Part shown: positions 29,032 through 39,590 of the stretch, piece by piece
Position numbering within the stretch: the stretch's first letter is position 1
Layout of the letters: each line of letters starts with the position of its first letter
Assembly: GCF_037102585.1 (NCBI RefSeq)
Contig: NW_027043838.1
Span: forward strand, 1,674,001-1,738,000
Length of the DNA: 64,000 nt
Source: Saccharomycopsis crataegensis
Lineage: Eukaryota; Ascomycota; Saccharomycetes; Ascoideales; Saccharomycopsidaceae
Direction: 5' to 3'
Translations under genes and position numbers: made by a program
The notes under the pieces: model-generated
Told to the model about the DNA's origin: nothing
The model's input: the letters and a program-made list of their open reading frames with translations, nothing else
The model's database searches: none

Positions 29032-30582
29032 TCAGATGTTTTGTGGGAGATGTGATTTTTTCAGACCAAAAGTGTTTTTTTGTGTGTGATTTTTGCGTCT
29101 TCTTGCATTATCTGGAATATATTTGCATGTTTTCTTCAATCTATATTAAATTAAATGTTTTTTCATTAGTTATTGGTAAATTTTATGGCTTTTGGATGAA
29201 TTATTTTATATATATTTTATACATTCTATATAGTCTTTTTTTTTTTTTGCAGTTATAACAAAGAGATTAAGGAGGCTGTGAACTTTTGAGTTTTACCTGA
29301 TTTTACAGCATTTATTGTGAACAATTGATTGGTAAAAGGTCAAATGCAAAAAAGCAAAAAAGATCACTTGATTGTTTATCAGTTTATTTTTTCCTTATTT
29401 CAGTATTGTCAATGGCATCACTAATATGAGAATCATAATATTTTCGTCGATAATTCCCTAAACTGTAGGCCCCGAATATCGCTATAATAGACTGGCAAGC
29501 TATTAAAATATAATGTGATTGTAGTTTTAGATATCTCTCATAATTCCTAAAAGTAAAAATATGCTCCAAGACCTTCATAAATAAATGCTATCCCAATAAC
29601 TTCTTCATATTTGAATGAAGAACACTAATATAATCTTCAATAACACGCGTGATTGAAACACTCTGTGTACTTTTTAAAATCATTCTACGATCAATTAAAT
29701 AAATATATATTATAGTGGTATTTTAATGTGTATGAAGAGCTTCACCAAAACTGCTTCTATTTGAAAGTCTCATCTTTAAGATAAGATACTAATAATTTCA
29801 TTTTGGAACCTACTTTGTTTGAAATGGAGTGTGGCTTAAAAGTATAGAGCGTAATAGCACCAAAGGATACCAATTGATTCACATTATCACCCAATAAAAG
29901 AAGCGAATTAAAGAAGTTTATGAAAGTGAAATATAGAAATTCATATCAACTCAAGAGCTTGAATATCTACTAAAGTGGGTGTATCCCATATCCAGTACTT
30001 TTGATAGAAGAGTCTTCCAACCTTTTGAATTCGATGATGCGGTAATGATATTATTACTCTGACACAGAAGAGATTGCCAAAAAAAAAAAAAAGATATGCT
30101 TTTAACTAGATATTAATTTTTTCACATTACCTGTGTGTATCGTTCCTACTGAAAATGTTTTCTGAAACAGAAAAGAGCAACATTTAAAAACTATAAAACA
30201 CAATATACCATTTTAATTAATCTGAATTGAAAGAAGGGAATTATAAACTGATGAGGAGATTTAAAATATGACAAAACGAAAGAAAAATATTAAAAGAATC
30301 GAGAACAAACTAATATTGGTAATAAAACAAGCTGGAAACGAAAACAAAAAATAGGACTTTTTTGGGACTGAGAAATATGCATTAGCAAAGAAAAAAAAAA
30401 TAAAAGAAAAATAAAAGGGAGAAAAACTGAAGGAAAAATATGAGTTTCAAGGAAGATTAATCCATAATGAACACGATGAAGGAATATTGAAAGTATCTGT
30501 AATAACTTTTTTTTTGTTTTATTTTCTTCCCCTTCACCATATACGAATGAAAACAGCTTTTTGAGAACAACTTCATAGTTCA
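29032..30582. other. Intergenic region between the tRNA and the Whi5/Nrm1-like gene
   Basis: 1.55 kb of AT-rich DNA. It contains one small minus-strand reading frame (29384-29578, listed separately) and an ACGCGT at 29645-29650. A weak coding-like stretch lies near 29945-30061 (+), too short to call. The rest shows nothing recognisable; the part next to 30582 is the 3' flank of the repressor gene. Confidence 0.5.
29384..29578 (-). CDS. Small hypothetical protein with one membrane segment
   Basis: A 64-residue reading frame starting at an ATG. Residues about 22-41 (SHYILIACQSIIAIFGAYSL) form a hydrophobic segment, followed by a basic stretch NYRRKYYD and a charged tail. The layout resembles small single-span inner mitochondrial membrane subunits, but I cannot match it to one. 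It stands alone between the tRNA and the repressor gene. It may also be a chance open frame. Confidence 0.3.
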   Translation of the reverse strand: MKVLEHIFTFRNYERYLKLQSHYILIACQSIIAIFGAYSLGNYRRKYYDSHISDAIDNTEIRKK

Positions 30583-31599
30583 TCAACGTAATGACAATTG
30601 CAACAAAGACTTCGCTGCTCCCATGGATGTCGAGGTGTTTCCTGGTTCCTTATCAAGACTTTGCTTTATTGGAACAGAAAGCCTTATTGGGGTGAGCACC
30701 GCGATCGAATCGTTGATATCGGTGGAAGCGGTGGTATCAATAGTATCGATGGTACTTGGGGTGGTACTAACAGAAGAAGCACAAGACTCCAAGGCCCCAG
30801 GAGCAGCAAGGGTGAGATTGTGGTCAACTGTGGAGGAGACATGTCCGATGGAATTCACGATAACTGTGGAGTTCCTGTTATTAATCGTGAACCCATTATC
30901 TAGTTTTATCAAATGTTTTTGCGTCAATTTCGTCATTCTATTCATCATCATGTCTAAATCGAATGTTTTTTTTTGCTTTTTTGGTAAAATCTTGGGTGGC
31001 TTGGCGATCAAGCTTGGGGATAATGCGGAGCTCAATCTTTTTGGGAATGATGATGAAGTTCCAGAGTTGGTGGTTTTAGACCCTAATAACTGAGAAGGAC
31101 CTTTTCTATTGTCACTGAGAAACTCAGTGGTCTCCGGAGACGAGAAATCCGAAAGTTTTGGTAGTGAGGATCCAAATAACCCCGAAGAAATAGACGATGC
31201 TGATAATACTTCGGCAATTGGTGATGAGGTAGCAAGATGTGGAGACTGGTTAAGCACTTTGCGGAACATGAGGTCTGTGTCTAATTGACCGGTATTATGA
31301 GAGACGGTATTGTGATTGGTAAGGTTCTTGTTATTATTACCGGAGAGTTGGGACAATGGGAGTGCAGCTTGGTTGGTTTTCAACTTGTAATAAGCCAACT
31401 GGAGTCGGACTTTGAGTTTTTGGGCATGGACATCATCACTGAAACAAGAAAAGCCGGCTAGAGGAGAATGGCTACTTTCTTGTCTGCTAGTGGAGTACGA
31501 ACATGAAGATGTGGATCCAAGAATCCCCGAAGCAGACCGATTGGACTTCGACGAGCAATTGTGTGGTTTGAGTTCTATTGGAGGTTGGAGCTTATTCAT
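30583..31599 (-). CDS. NRM1: G1/S transcriptional repressor of the Whi5/Nrm1 family
   Basis: A 338-residue Ser/Thr/Asn-rich protein that is disordered by composition, with one conserved block at about residues 60-78 (AQKLKVRLQLAYYKLKTNQ). This is the signature of the Whi5/Nrm1 family, through which these proteins bind the Swi6-containing SBF/MBF complexes and repress G1/S transcription. Many SP/TP sites are visible (SHSPLAGF, LNQSPHLATSSP, LTPIRLS), consistent with Cdk phosphorylation. CUG-Ser yeasts usually have a single family member called NRM1 or WHI5, so the symbol is provisional. The family assignment itself is strong. An SCB-like CACGAAA lies about 450 bp upstream. Confidence 0.8.
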   Translation of the reverse strand: MNKLQPPIELKPHNCSSKSNRSASGILGSTSSCSYSTSRQESSHSPLAGFSCFSDDVHAQKLKVRLQLAYYKLKTNQAALPLSQLSGNNNKNLTNHNTVSHNTGQLDTDLMFRKVLNQSPHLATSSPIAEVLSASSISSGLFGSSLPKLSDFSSPETTEFLSDNRKGPSQLLGSKTTNSGTSSSFPKRLSSALSPSLIAKPPKILPKKQKKTFDLDMMMNRMTKLTQKHLIKLDNGFTINNRNSTVIVNSIGHVSSTVDHNLTLAAPGALESCASSVSTTPSTIDTIDTTASTDINDSIAVLTPIRLSVPIKQSLDKEPGNTSTSMGAAKSLLQLSLR

Positions 31600-31601
31600 G
31601 G

Positions 31602-31627
31602 TTATATATATATATATATATATATAT
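31602..31627. repeat. TA dinucleotide microsatellite
   Basis: About 13 TA units directly upstream of the repressor ATG, so they fall in its 5' leader or core promoter. Confidence 0.9.
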
Positions 31628-31974
31628 CTTATCTAAAATATTATTATCCTCTTTGCTATTATCAATTGTTACCTTAGATGCTTGAACGATAACACACACC
31701 AAACTAACTGAACCGAGAACTGAAAAGTTAATCAAGAAAAAAGAAAAGAAAAGGCAGATCTATTAGATGGAATATGAGCGAGCGACGGGATTCTGCTTTC
31801 CTATTTCCCTTCAGTTTGATAAATAGCACGACTAGAAGGTGAGAATAAAGAACACTATAATAACTGGATACTTTGTTTATATTAGAGGAAAAAAAAAGAA
31901 AAACTCCAAGAACAGAAGGTGTATATATGTGGGAGCTGGTAGATGGCGGGTGGGAGCGCGTCGATACACGGAAT

Positions 31975-32018
31975 TTTGCAGCAGCGGTTTTTTGCAGCAG
32001 CGGTTTTTTGCAGCAGAA
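31975..32018 (+). repeat. 16-bp tandem repeat
   Basis: The unit TTGCAGCAGCGGTTTT occurs twice in perfect tandem and begins a third time (TTGCAGCAG). It lies about 400 bp upstream of the Whi5/Nrm1-type gene. Confidence 0.85.
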
Positions 32019-32050
32019 GGAGGCGACTGTTTCACTAGTCCACTGACAAG

Positions 32051-32057
32051 CACGAAA
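32051..32057 (+). promoter_or_regulatory. SCB-like site
   Basis: CACGAAA matches the core of the SBF site (CACGAAAA minus the last A; a T follows). It could link the repressor gene to the regulators it inhibits. A single 7-mer is weak evidence. Confidence 0.3.
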
Positions 32058-32145
32058 TGGGAAGCAAGGGTGAATATTTTGAGAAGGAATACCAGGGTGA
32101 ATTTAATAATGTCATTTATAATATGTATTTGTAAATAATCTTAGC

Positions 32146-32276
32146 TGTTGGAGCACAATACTAATTGACACTTCAAGAAGGTACCAGGGACACGGTACTT
32201 TTACACCTAAAAGAGAATAGGGTACAGGACCCCGTTATTTCCAAATAAAACATCCAAACATCGGTAAAATACAACA
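32146..32276 (+). mobile_element. Possible solo-LTR relic
   Basis: The 131-bp stretch is bounded by TGTTG and CAACA, the end pattern of Ty-type LTRs. No target-site duplication is visible and no related copy exists in the window, so this may be coincidence. If real, it is a small solo LTR fossil of unknown family. Confidence 0.15.
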
Positions 32277-33162
32277 CCTATACACCATGTACACTTGTTG
32301 CATAAAAAAACCCTGCATTTTAATGTAATATACTGTGTGTATCAGGTGATGCAAAAAAGTTTACTTTTGCTTGCCCTCACATAATTGTAGCACATAACCA
32401 CACAACTCTATACAAAACAGAAAGAAAAGTGATGACTTAGTGGGGAGGAGAGGGGTGTATAATATATTTATTTATTTATTATTTACTACGGAAAATATGA
32501 TATATATAATAGTCATAGTGATACCGGTAGTTCTTTAAAGAGGGGACATTGGGCAAATGCAATTTTTCCCGATTTTTTTTTAAGATTAGTAGGTGCACCA
32601 TCAACAATCACAAGGTTGATGTATTTCCTTTATGTTGTTCACGCTGCACTGGAAGTGAAAAAAAAAAGAAGGCGGTTTTCTTTCTTCTTTTCCTTCTGGT
32701 TTTTACATATGCTTGTCTCTTATTGGTGTGACTTACTTCCTTGCCTCGGGAGTTTAATAATTATGTTATATCAAGAAAGGAAGGAAAAAGGAGTGAGGAA
32801 AAGAGAGCAGGGTTACGGGGGAAATGCTTCACAAAGGAAAGAGAGAGGTGAGAGTAGAGATAGACCCAAATGATTGTCCTACGTGCTGACGGGCTAAAAA
32901 AGACAAATACGCTTTTCCAATAACGACGCAATTATCCCAATGAAGATGGGGGGATGAATATATGAGTAATCTATATAGTATATATACATAACAAACGCAA
33001 ATAATAATATAAATAATAATAACTGAAGGGTTCAAAACTGAATCCCATTGCCGTCCCAATTTGGTGGTGAACCCAAAAAAAGAAAAAAACTCTAATTTTC
33101 CTAAACAATCGCTGCCGCAACCCAACAAGGGAGGTGGAAAAAGACCGGATATTTGGTCTCAC

Positions 33163-33185
33163 ACACACTAAAATTTTTAGTGTGT
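33163..33185. promoter_or_regulatory. Perfect 23-bp palindrome upstream of the wall-protein gene
   Basis: ACACACTAAAA and its exact reverse complement flank a single T. It lies 170-195 bp before the ATG at 33357, upstream of the TATA box, where an upstream activator or repressor site would be expected. I cannot name the factor. Confidence 0.5.
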
Positions 33186-33233
33186 CTCCAACTTCTATCT
33201 CTTTCCCCCCCATTTCCTCCATTTTTTTTTAAT

Positions 33234-33241
33234 TATATAAA
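33234..33241 (+). promoter_or_regulatory. TATA box of the wall-protein gene
   Basis: TATATAAA lies about 116 bp upstream of the ATG at 33357, followed by a pyrimidine-rich leader. This is the usual layout of a strongly and variably expressed yeast gene. Confidence 0.7.
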
Positions 33242-33356
33242 AGGTCAGACCAATCCTGGTTCACCGACTTTTTAATTTTTTACTCTTCTTATTTTTTCTT
33301 TCCAGTTCGTTTATTCAACCCGCTTTCTCCACATAATAATTAATTAACCACTCATC

Positions 33357-33911
33357 ATGCAATTCTCCGCTGCTTTCCTCACCTTGATCGCCTCTGTCGC
33401 TGCTATTGAACCAGCTGCCTTGAGCGCCTTGTTCTCTGACTTGGCTGTCAACTCTGCTCAATATCTCTCTTATGTTGAAGCCAACCCAACTGCCGATGTC
33501 CAATCCCTTATGGCCATTGCCAACGAATACGGTTCCGCCACTAACTTCGGTGCCTTGACCACCGCTTTCCCAACCTCTGACTTCAGCGCCTTTATGGCTG
33601 GTTTCCCTGGTGCTTCCAGAGTCTACAGTGAAATGTCTGCTGCTGACGCCGCTGCCGATGCCTCCAGTGCTACCACCACTGTCGCTTCTACTTCTGCTTC
33701 CGAAAGCGAATCTTCTGCTTCTAAAAGCGAATCTTCTGCTTCTACTCAAGCTAAGTCTACTACTGAAGCTACCACCACTTCTGCCACCGCTTCTGCCACT
33801 TCTGCTACTTCTGCAACTTCTACTACCGCTACCGGTGGTGCCAACGCTAACAGTGCTTTGATGCTTTTGCCAGCTTCCCTTGCCTTGTACGTCTTTGGCT
33901 TTGCTTTGTAA
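33357..33911 (+). CDS. GPI-anchored cell wall mannoprotein, Srp1/Tip1 type
   Basis: A 184-residue secreted protein. Residues 1-16 (MQFSAAFLTLIASVAA) form a signal peptide. About 17-95 is a compact domain of the Srp1/Tip1 (Tir/Dan) kind, with helices around LSALFSDLAVNSAQYLSYVE and the block NFGALTTAFPTSDFSAFMAG. About 100-160 is Ser/Thr/Ala-rich with short repeats (SESESSASKSESSAS) and would be heavily O-mannosylated. The tail is hydrophobic (LMLLPASLALYVFGFAL) after a GGANANS omega-site region, as needed for a GPI anchor. Such proteins are cross-linked to wall glucan and often respond to cold, anaerobiosis or pH. The codons are strongly biased to GCT/TCT/GCC, suggesting high expression. Confidence 0.8.
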   Translation: MQFSAAFLTLIASVAAIEPAALSALFSDLAVNSAQYLSYVEANPTADVQSLMAIANEYGSATNFGALTTAFPTSDFSAFMAGFPGASRVYSEMSAADAAADASSATTTVASTSASESESSASKSESSASTQAKSTTEATTTSATASATSATSATSTTATGGANANSALMLLPASLALYVFGFAL

Positions 33912-34854
33912 GTGGTTTTGTCATAATCATTGTTAAGCATGAATGAATTTCTTTTTTTTTTGTGTGTGTTTTTATTGATTTCCATAGCTTTTTTTTTAAT
34001 TATTTCCTTCTTTCCTTCTTCCCTTTATTGTCTAAGTACAATAATCTTTATCGTTCTTCTCTTCTTTTGTCTAGTTACAGTATTTTCCTAGTATCGGAGG
34101 TTTTCCTTATTTATGAATTATGATGTTGATCTTAATGTTTTGAAAAAATGGCTTGTAAAAGTTGAGACCGCCAATAATAGCAAAGCCCACAATACATTTG
34201 ATACATTTATCAACGGGGCTTGTTTTAGTGACGGTATTGACAGAAGGGTTTGACACCTGGTCATTATTTTTCTTGCTTTATATCATAGATGATGAGGTGT
34301 ACTGGTGTCTGGATTAACATCAATTCATTAATGTTAAACGGATTTATAAACACGTGATCAAATATACCACTCAGCCGCTCGAGCGCTGACTTTACTATGG
34401 GAACGCTCAATTGATTGTTTTGTATACATGGATACATCGCTATACCCCATGCGTAATAATAACGTGAATTAGAGGTGTCTTTTAATTAGGAATTAGAGTT
34501 TTGGCATTCAGGATTAATGTTTGTTTTACTCCACAATTCGCCGACGCCTCAAAAAACTTACGATTTTCTTTCCCTCCTTTTTTATCTTCTACATTAATTA
34601 ATAATCCAATTAACTGATATATGTTTACTTTTTGTTGCACATGAGACAAATCTCACGCCATAAGTATAATTACGTCCATAAAATAAAGTTAAATTAGCAA
34701 AGAACCCCCCCGGAAAATGAAAAAAAAAAAAGGTTCATGCCAAATTAAATTTCAAAAAACCAAAACAAATAAATAAAATACAAAAATCAAAATGGCCTCT
34801 CATGGTGTCACTAAAATAGCTCATCAAATAATAATAATAACAGTAAGCCACCAA
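33912..34854. other. Intergenic region
   Basis: 943 bp between the convergent wall-protein gene and the next minus-strand gene. It is T-rich after 33912 and otherwise shows no open frame of note and no repeat. Confidence 0.6.
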
Positions 34855-36141
34855 TCAAGTAATTACCGCATTTCTAATTACTTGGAATGACCCACGGGAC
34901 CTCTCCAACCCATTGGCGTCTGAAGAAGATGACGACAAGATCGGGTAAAACAATTCTTCATACTCCGACAGCAGCAACAGGTCACTGGAGATTGAATCAC
35001 TATCAAAAGAGTATGGCACGCTCGGAGGTCTGGCAGCTTCATCACTCTTGAATGAGGCAAAACACGACACAAATTCATCACTAGTAGCACTGTCTCTCCT
35101 ATCGTTGTTCAGAAAAATCTCCGTGGTTTCATACACAACCCCTCGGGATACCTGGGCATCTTTCAAGAGTTGCTCCACCATCTGGGCATCTTGGTTGGCA
35201 AAATGGATTCGAATCACCACGACCTGTTTGTCATCGAGCTTTTCAATACCGATTGGCAAGCATCCATAATGATCAAAAATCGCTTTGATTTCCCGGTTGA
35301 CAATGGAAATCTCTTGTTGATATTCACAAACATCGTTGGAGAAAACACTAAGATATTCTTCATCCAAGAAATTCATTGCTGGGGTGGTGAATTGCGGCAA
35401 AGAAATTTGGAATTCCACTAAACAACTGGCGAGACCCCGGGATTCATCACGAATCAACCCCAAAACATTATCAACATTTTTACTGGCGGTAGCAGCACAA
35501 GGCACAAAGTTTTGCTGGATCGATCCTTTTGTAGATCCCCTGGTTAGCTTGTTAGCAATTACTTTATCCGATCCATTGGTAAAAAACGCTCTGGTGCTGA
35601 TGGTCATGTTTTGTACAATGTCTCTAGTAACCATGTGTGAATAATTGGAAAAATGACGGGCGTTGTGGCGGTTGAAGTTCCCGTACAAACTGCTTGGGAA
35701 TCTTCTACCATGCCTCATTCCCGCAAACAGATTTCCGTACTGCCCACTATTGAAGGCAGTTCTAACAAATTCTCTGGTAAATGGTGACTTTGAGGCAAAT
35801 TTCCCGGTTGGTCCTTTCAAGGAAAACTTTACAGATGATTTCAAGATATATTTCACAAGGTTCCCGAATATCGAGCCTTGGAATCCAGAATATCCGGCAG
35901 TGGTAGAATAATGACATCTTTGTTGAGCATTCAATCGAGAGCGTAACCGTTGGGCCGCCAGTTGTGGTCTTTGTCCAACCCTAACCGGAACTCTCGCAAG
36001 GGCAGGTTGCGAACCCACGCGGCCTAAACCATTTTCAATGATGGTTCCAGCCTGTTCCAATGCATCTTGGACCTTACGAATCCTCTTCCGAGCCAATGAC
36101 ACCAACGATTTGATGCTATATTGAACGGCAGGAGGGGGCAT
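34855..36141 (-). CDS. Conserved-looking protein of unknown function
   Basis: A 428-residue protein that I do not recognise. The N-terminal 100 residues are very rich in Arg, Gln and Val and poor in acids (SLVSLARKRIRKVQDALEQ, RVPVRVGQRPQLAAQRLRSR), then RCHYSTTAGYSGFQGSIFG. This could be a mitochondrial targeting region or a membrane-binding amphipathic helix. The centre is basic and Phe-rich with several Asn-His stretches. The C-terminal half is mixed alpha/beta (QEISIVNREIKAIFDHYGCL, KLDDKQVVVIRIHFANQDAQ) and looks like one folded domain. The tail is Ser/Asp-rich. The open frame extends to 36165, but the first ATG is at 36141 (MPPPAVQYSIKSL). Codon use and length argue for a real gene. Confidence 0.7.
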   Translation of the reverse strand: MPPPAVQYSIKSLVSLARKRIRKVQDALEQAGTIIENGLGRVGSQPALARVPVRVGQRPQLAAQRLRSRLNAQQRCHYSTTAGYSGFQGSIFGNLVKYILKSSVKFSLKGPTGKFASKSPFTREFVRTAFNSGQYGNLFAGMRHGRRFPSSLYGNFNRHNARHFSNYSHMVTRDIVQNMTISTRAFFTNGSDKVIANKLTRGSTKGSIQQNFVPCAATASKNVDNVLGLIRDESRGLASCLVEFQISLPQFTTPAMNFLDEEYLSVFSNDVCEYQQEISIVNREIKAIFDHYGCLPIGIEKLDDKQVVVIRIHFANQDAQMVEQLLKDAQVSRGVVYETTEIFLNNDRRDSATSDEFVSCFASFKSDEAARPPSVPYSFDSDSISSDLLLLSEYEELFYPILSSSSSDANGLERSRGSFQVIRNAVIT

Positions 36142-39100
36142 ATTATTTTTTAAAAAAAAATTCACTTCGTGCCGCGTAAGCCCAATAATAACCTCAAATT
36201 CTAATTTGGTGGAATGTATAATATAGGAATATTGTCAAATAACTTGTTGAAGAGTTGTAATTGAAGGTCCTAGTGAGAGTCATCCGCTGCTTTCTTTTGT
36301 ATAAATTTTGCCACCCCGATGAGCTCCATCACGGGTAAGTCACATGCCAACAGATCACAACAACATTGCCTCAACATGCATTGAAACAAAAAATATTAGG
36401 GCAATTGTTATCTGTTTCCCCATGAACTCGCCAATGTAAAGCTGTTTCTTGTTTCTCGTGGTTCATCCACAATATCTATTTGAATTTTCACCAATTGATA
36501 TTATTCGTGATTCCATGACGGTGATTTCCTAACAAGGTTTTTCGGACTCCAGTAGTGTGTGTGATTTCCCACATCATACCATTTTTCAATCTCCAATTAA
36601 TGCAACATTGATAGGTTGCAAGGTATATCCTGTAACAGCTTTATTAGCGTAGAAATTAATTGGCAAATTTGTCAAAACATAAAATAAAGTAAAAAATAAG
36701 AAATATAATTATAATTTAATAGAGATCTTGTTCCTAATTAAGCTTCGGCCGAGCGAAAACTATAATATAAATGATACTGACAAACAAAAATCATACTATT
36801 ATTTTATTTTTCATTGCATTTCGGCCTCTGACAAGAAATCGCTACACCCTAAATTCTAAGAAATCCTCATTTCTTTTTCTTTTTTGAAAAGAATAATACA
36901 GGCATTATAAGTGACAAAAGTGCTGTCACTTTTATATACAATTCGTAATTTTTTATCGCAATGAACATGGTCTTAGAGGGCTATGAAAACCTCGCCGTTT
37001 GATTGCATAGGAGGAGACAAATGTCAACTTTCAATTGAAAGCGGGGGTGGATTATCTCTCGCAAAAATAAACACAAAAGCCGTTAGGTTTCAAATTCAGT
37101 AATAGGAACATTTCAAAAAAAGAAAAAGACGTATCAGTGAAAGACACAAGACAGACAAACAACAAGAATAGTAATTATCTGTGTACATTTGAAAATTTTT
37201 ATGTGGTTAATTTCTTTTTTTGGTGAAGGGAGGGACTTGGTGGAGATCTATTTCAGTGGAAAGTCTGAAGTTTACGATTAAGTTGATTGTTTGATATGGC
37301 ATGTAAGCGTGATAACCGTTCATCTTTGTTTATGCTTTTCGGAATTGTAGTATGCCTTATTGTTAATGAAGATCAATCAAGTAACTCGTCACTGAATTGA
37401 TTGTCGCTCGTTGCTGTGCTGCTGTTATATTTTCTTTTGTGTGGACGCGTGTGTATTTGTTCTGGTCCCTGTTCACATCTTTTAATCTACCTTTTCACCT
37501 TTTTTGTTTACATTATTACGTTTTGGGAACAAAGTTTTCCAGATCGATCGGAAGCCGTTGATCAGCGGTAGAAAAGGCAGTGTTTCACACCCCCACAATC
37601 CGGCCAAAAAACAACAACACACAATCGATCAAACAAACTATTGTGTTACTTGATCTTGTAGCAAACATAATGTATTCTCTCTCTGCCTTCCCAATCCAAT
37701 CGATAATTCCAACGTTTGAGAACTCTCCTGCCCTAACCAGCCTTGTAAAACGTTTCTTAGGGTGCTTTTTCTGGCATTATTTTCTAAATAGTCAATATTT
37801 ACGATAAGTGGATTTAACGATTGATCTACCGTTTATTGTGTGTTCAATTGATCGACTTTCCCATATCCATACTGGCGAATCGGTATAACAACGGTATGTC
37901 CATATATTTTCGTATATCAGTCTAGTGTATCCACACACCGTCAAAAACACCCCAATGTACCCCCTCCCTGATAGCACCATATCTCTCCAAATGTGGTTTC
38001 TTTTCTTTTCCTCTTTTTGTTTGAAGGAAAAGTGGCCGCTGAGAGATAGGAATAATAACCTAGAAAAGGTTTGGCAGTATTGTTGTGAAATACATACGAA
38101 GACAGAATAGTTCTTGAGCACCTGCATCAGGAGTATCACTTTGGGTTGTATAGTTGATATTCTTTCTTTTCTTTTTTTTTTTTTTTTTTTCTTTTACTTG
38201 GGAGCGCTTTGGTTCTTAGGGTTACTTGTGGTTACTTGTGGTTACTTGTGGTTACTTGTGGTTGTAGGTTTTGTAAGTGATGCTGTTAAAGGTTGAAGCT
38301 TTTTTAGTGGCATGCATATAGACAAATTTAAACAATTTTTACGTGATCTAGTTTAGGTTATTAGTTTTTTTCTCTTTCATTTCTCTCTTAGAAAAAGTCT
38401 AGAATAGAAAGCGAATAGGGGCGAAGAGAAGAAATCTGCTCCAACCTCTTCCTATTGTTTTATTTATATTCTTTCCTCTCTTTGTTGATAATTATTATAA
38501 AAGTCCTTCCCTCTCTTAAAACGCCGGTTCTTTACGCCACCTGACATTGATGCAGTTTTGCAGTTACTCAATAGGCAAAAAAAAACGCCCCACAATAACG
38601 TGTAGTCACAAAACGAGCGGCAAAAAAAACTGCCCATTATGATGCATGATAACGTACGTGAATGCACAGCCACACGCACGCACCAGTATGGTATGTACTA
38701 CCCGCCCGTAGTCTGTACAGAGACCGAGGCCCACCAGCTGTTTCTTTTTTTTTGTTTCTTTTTGGATGTCGTTTTGTAAATTACCACTGTAGTGCATCGC
38801 ATGACGTGAGCAACGTGCTTCCACATACATAGCGTAGTGAAATGAACAGCGTGAGCAAAACAATTATCACTTGTAGGGAATCAATCCTCTAACATTGTTC
38901 GAGCTGCTAGGAATCCCTCTTGCCAACCGGAATATTAATCATTTACTATCCTGAAATATACACATATATCTATCAGCATTATTTATGTGAATAAAGAAGG
39001 CACCCCCTATTTGTTTGTTTTTGAATTTAAGCTTGATAGTCTGCATGCGACGGTAGCTTAGAACGCCTTAGCATTATTGGCTAACCTTTGAAAGAGTGCA

Positions 39101-39590
39101 TATCAAACAGTCTAAATAACACGGCCCCTATTTTCCCTCTATCCAGTTATAATCTTATTCTTGTGTGTTATTATTCACTTATTCCACTTTTTCTCTATTC
39201 AACAGCGATTGGCAGTACCAATTCTGTGCCTGTGTGTTTCACCCTTCTTAACTTGATACAGCGCCCGATTGGCAGCCTCCCCCCCCTTTTCCGTTTCCAT
39301 CAATTACAGTTAGATAGTTTGATAGATGCACACACAAAAAAATATATATTTACATATATTTAGTGTCAATTGTCCTGTACTACTGAATTTTTTTTAAAAA
39401 AAGTTGGTTTTTTGCTTTTTCTTCTCAGTGTGTGAAAACCAAACCATTTTACCATTACATCCCACTTCCATTCCCCATCATAGTTACACATTATATGTTT
39501 ACTCTCTAGTAATAATAATATTAATTAATAGAAAAAAAAACTCCTCCCATTTCCATTACATCCTGATAGATCTTTTTTTATATCTTCAAC
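36142..39590. other. Long upstream region of the G1 cyclin gene
   Basis: 3.45 kb without a supported gene, the longest stretch lacking both genes and clear relics. It carries an ACGCGT at 37445-37450, a poly-T run near 38169-38190, a four-copy 10-bp repeat at 38221-38260 and several pyrimidine-rich runs up to the ATG. Short open frames (for instance at 37580-37807, 37792-38139 and 39088-39363) show no protein-like composition. Long, complex upstream regions are common for G1 cyclins in Candida-type yeasts, so this is probably regulatory DNA and a long 5' leader. Confidence 0.55.
38221..38260 (+). repeat. 10-bp tandem repeat, four perfect copies
   Basis: GTTACTTGTG is repeated four times without change and then runs into GTTGTAGG. 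The G/T-rich strand resembles yeast telomere-type repeats in composition but matches no repeat I know. It lies 1.3 kb upstream of the cyclin ATG. Confidence 0.92.

Larger units (their letters stand above)
31600..33356. other. Divergent upstream region of the repressor gene and the wall-protein gene
   Basis: 1.76 kb between two divergent start codons. It holds a TA tract at 31602-31627, a tandem 16-mer at 31975-32018, an SCB-like site at 32051-32057, a possible small LTR relic at 32146-32276, a 23-bp palindrome at 33163-33185 and a TATA box at 33234-33241. No gene is supported. Confidence 0.6.

Noticed and set aside
33026-33073. GGTTCAAA-AC-TGAATCCC resembling a tRNA T arm
   Set aside because: No acceptor stem, D arm or anticodon arm can be formed around it.
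33610-33861. Leu-rich frame inside the wall-protein gene
   Set aside because: A frame-shifted reading of Ser/Thr/Ala codons; typical shadow.
37580-38139. Short frames in the cyclin upstream region
   Set aside because: Composition follows the local base content, the two main frames overlap on opposite strands and neither resembles a protein domain.
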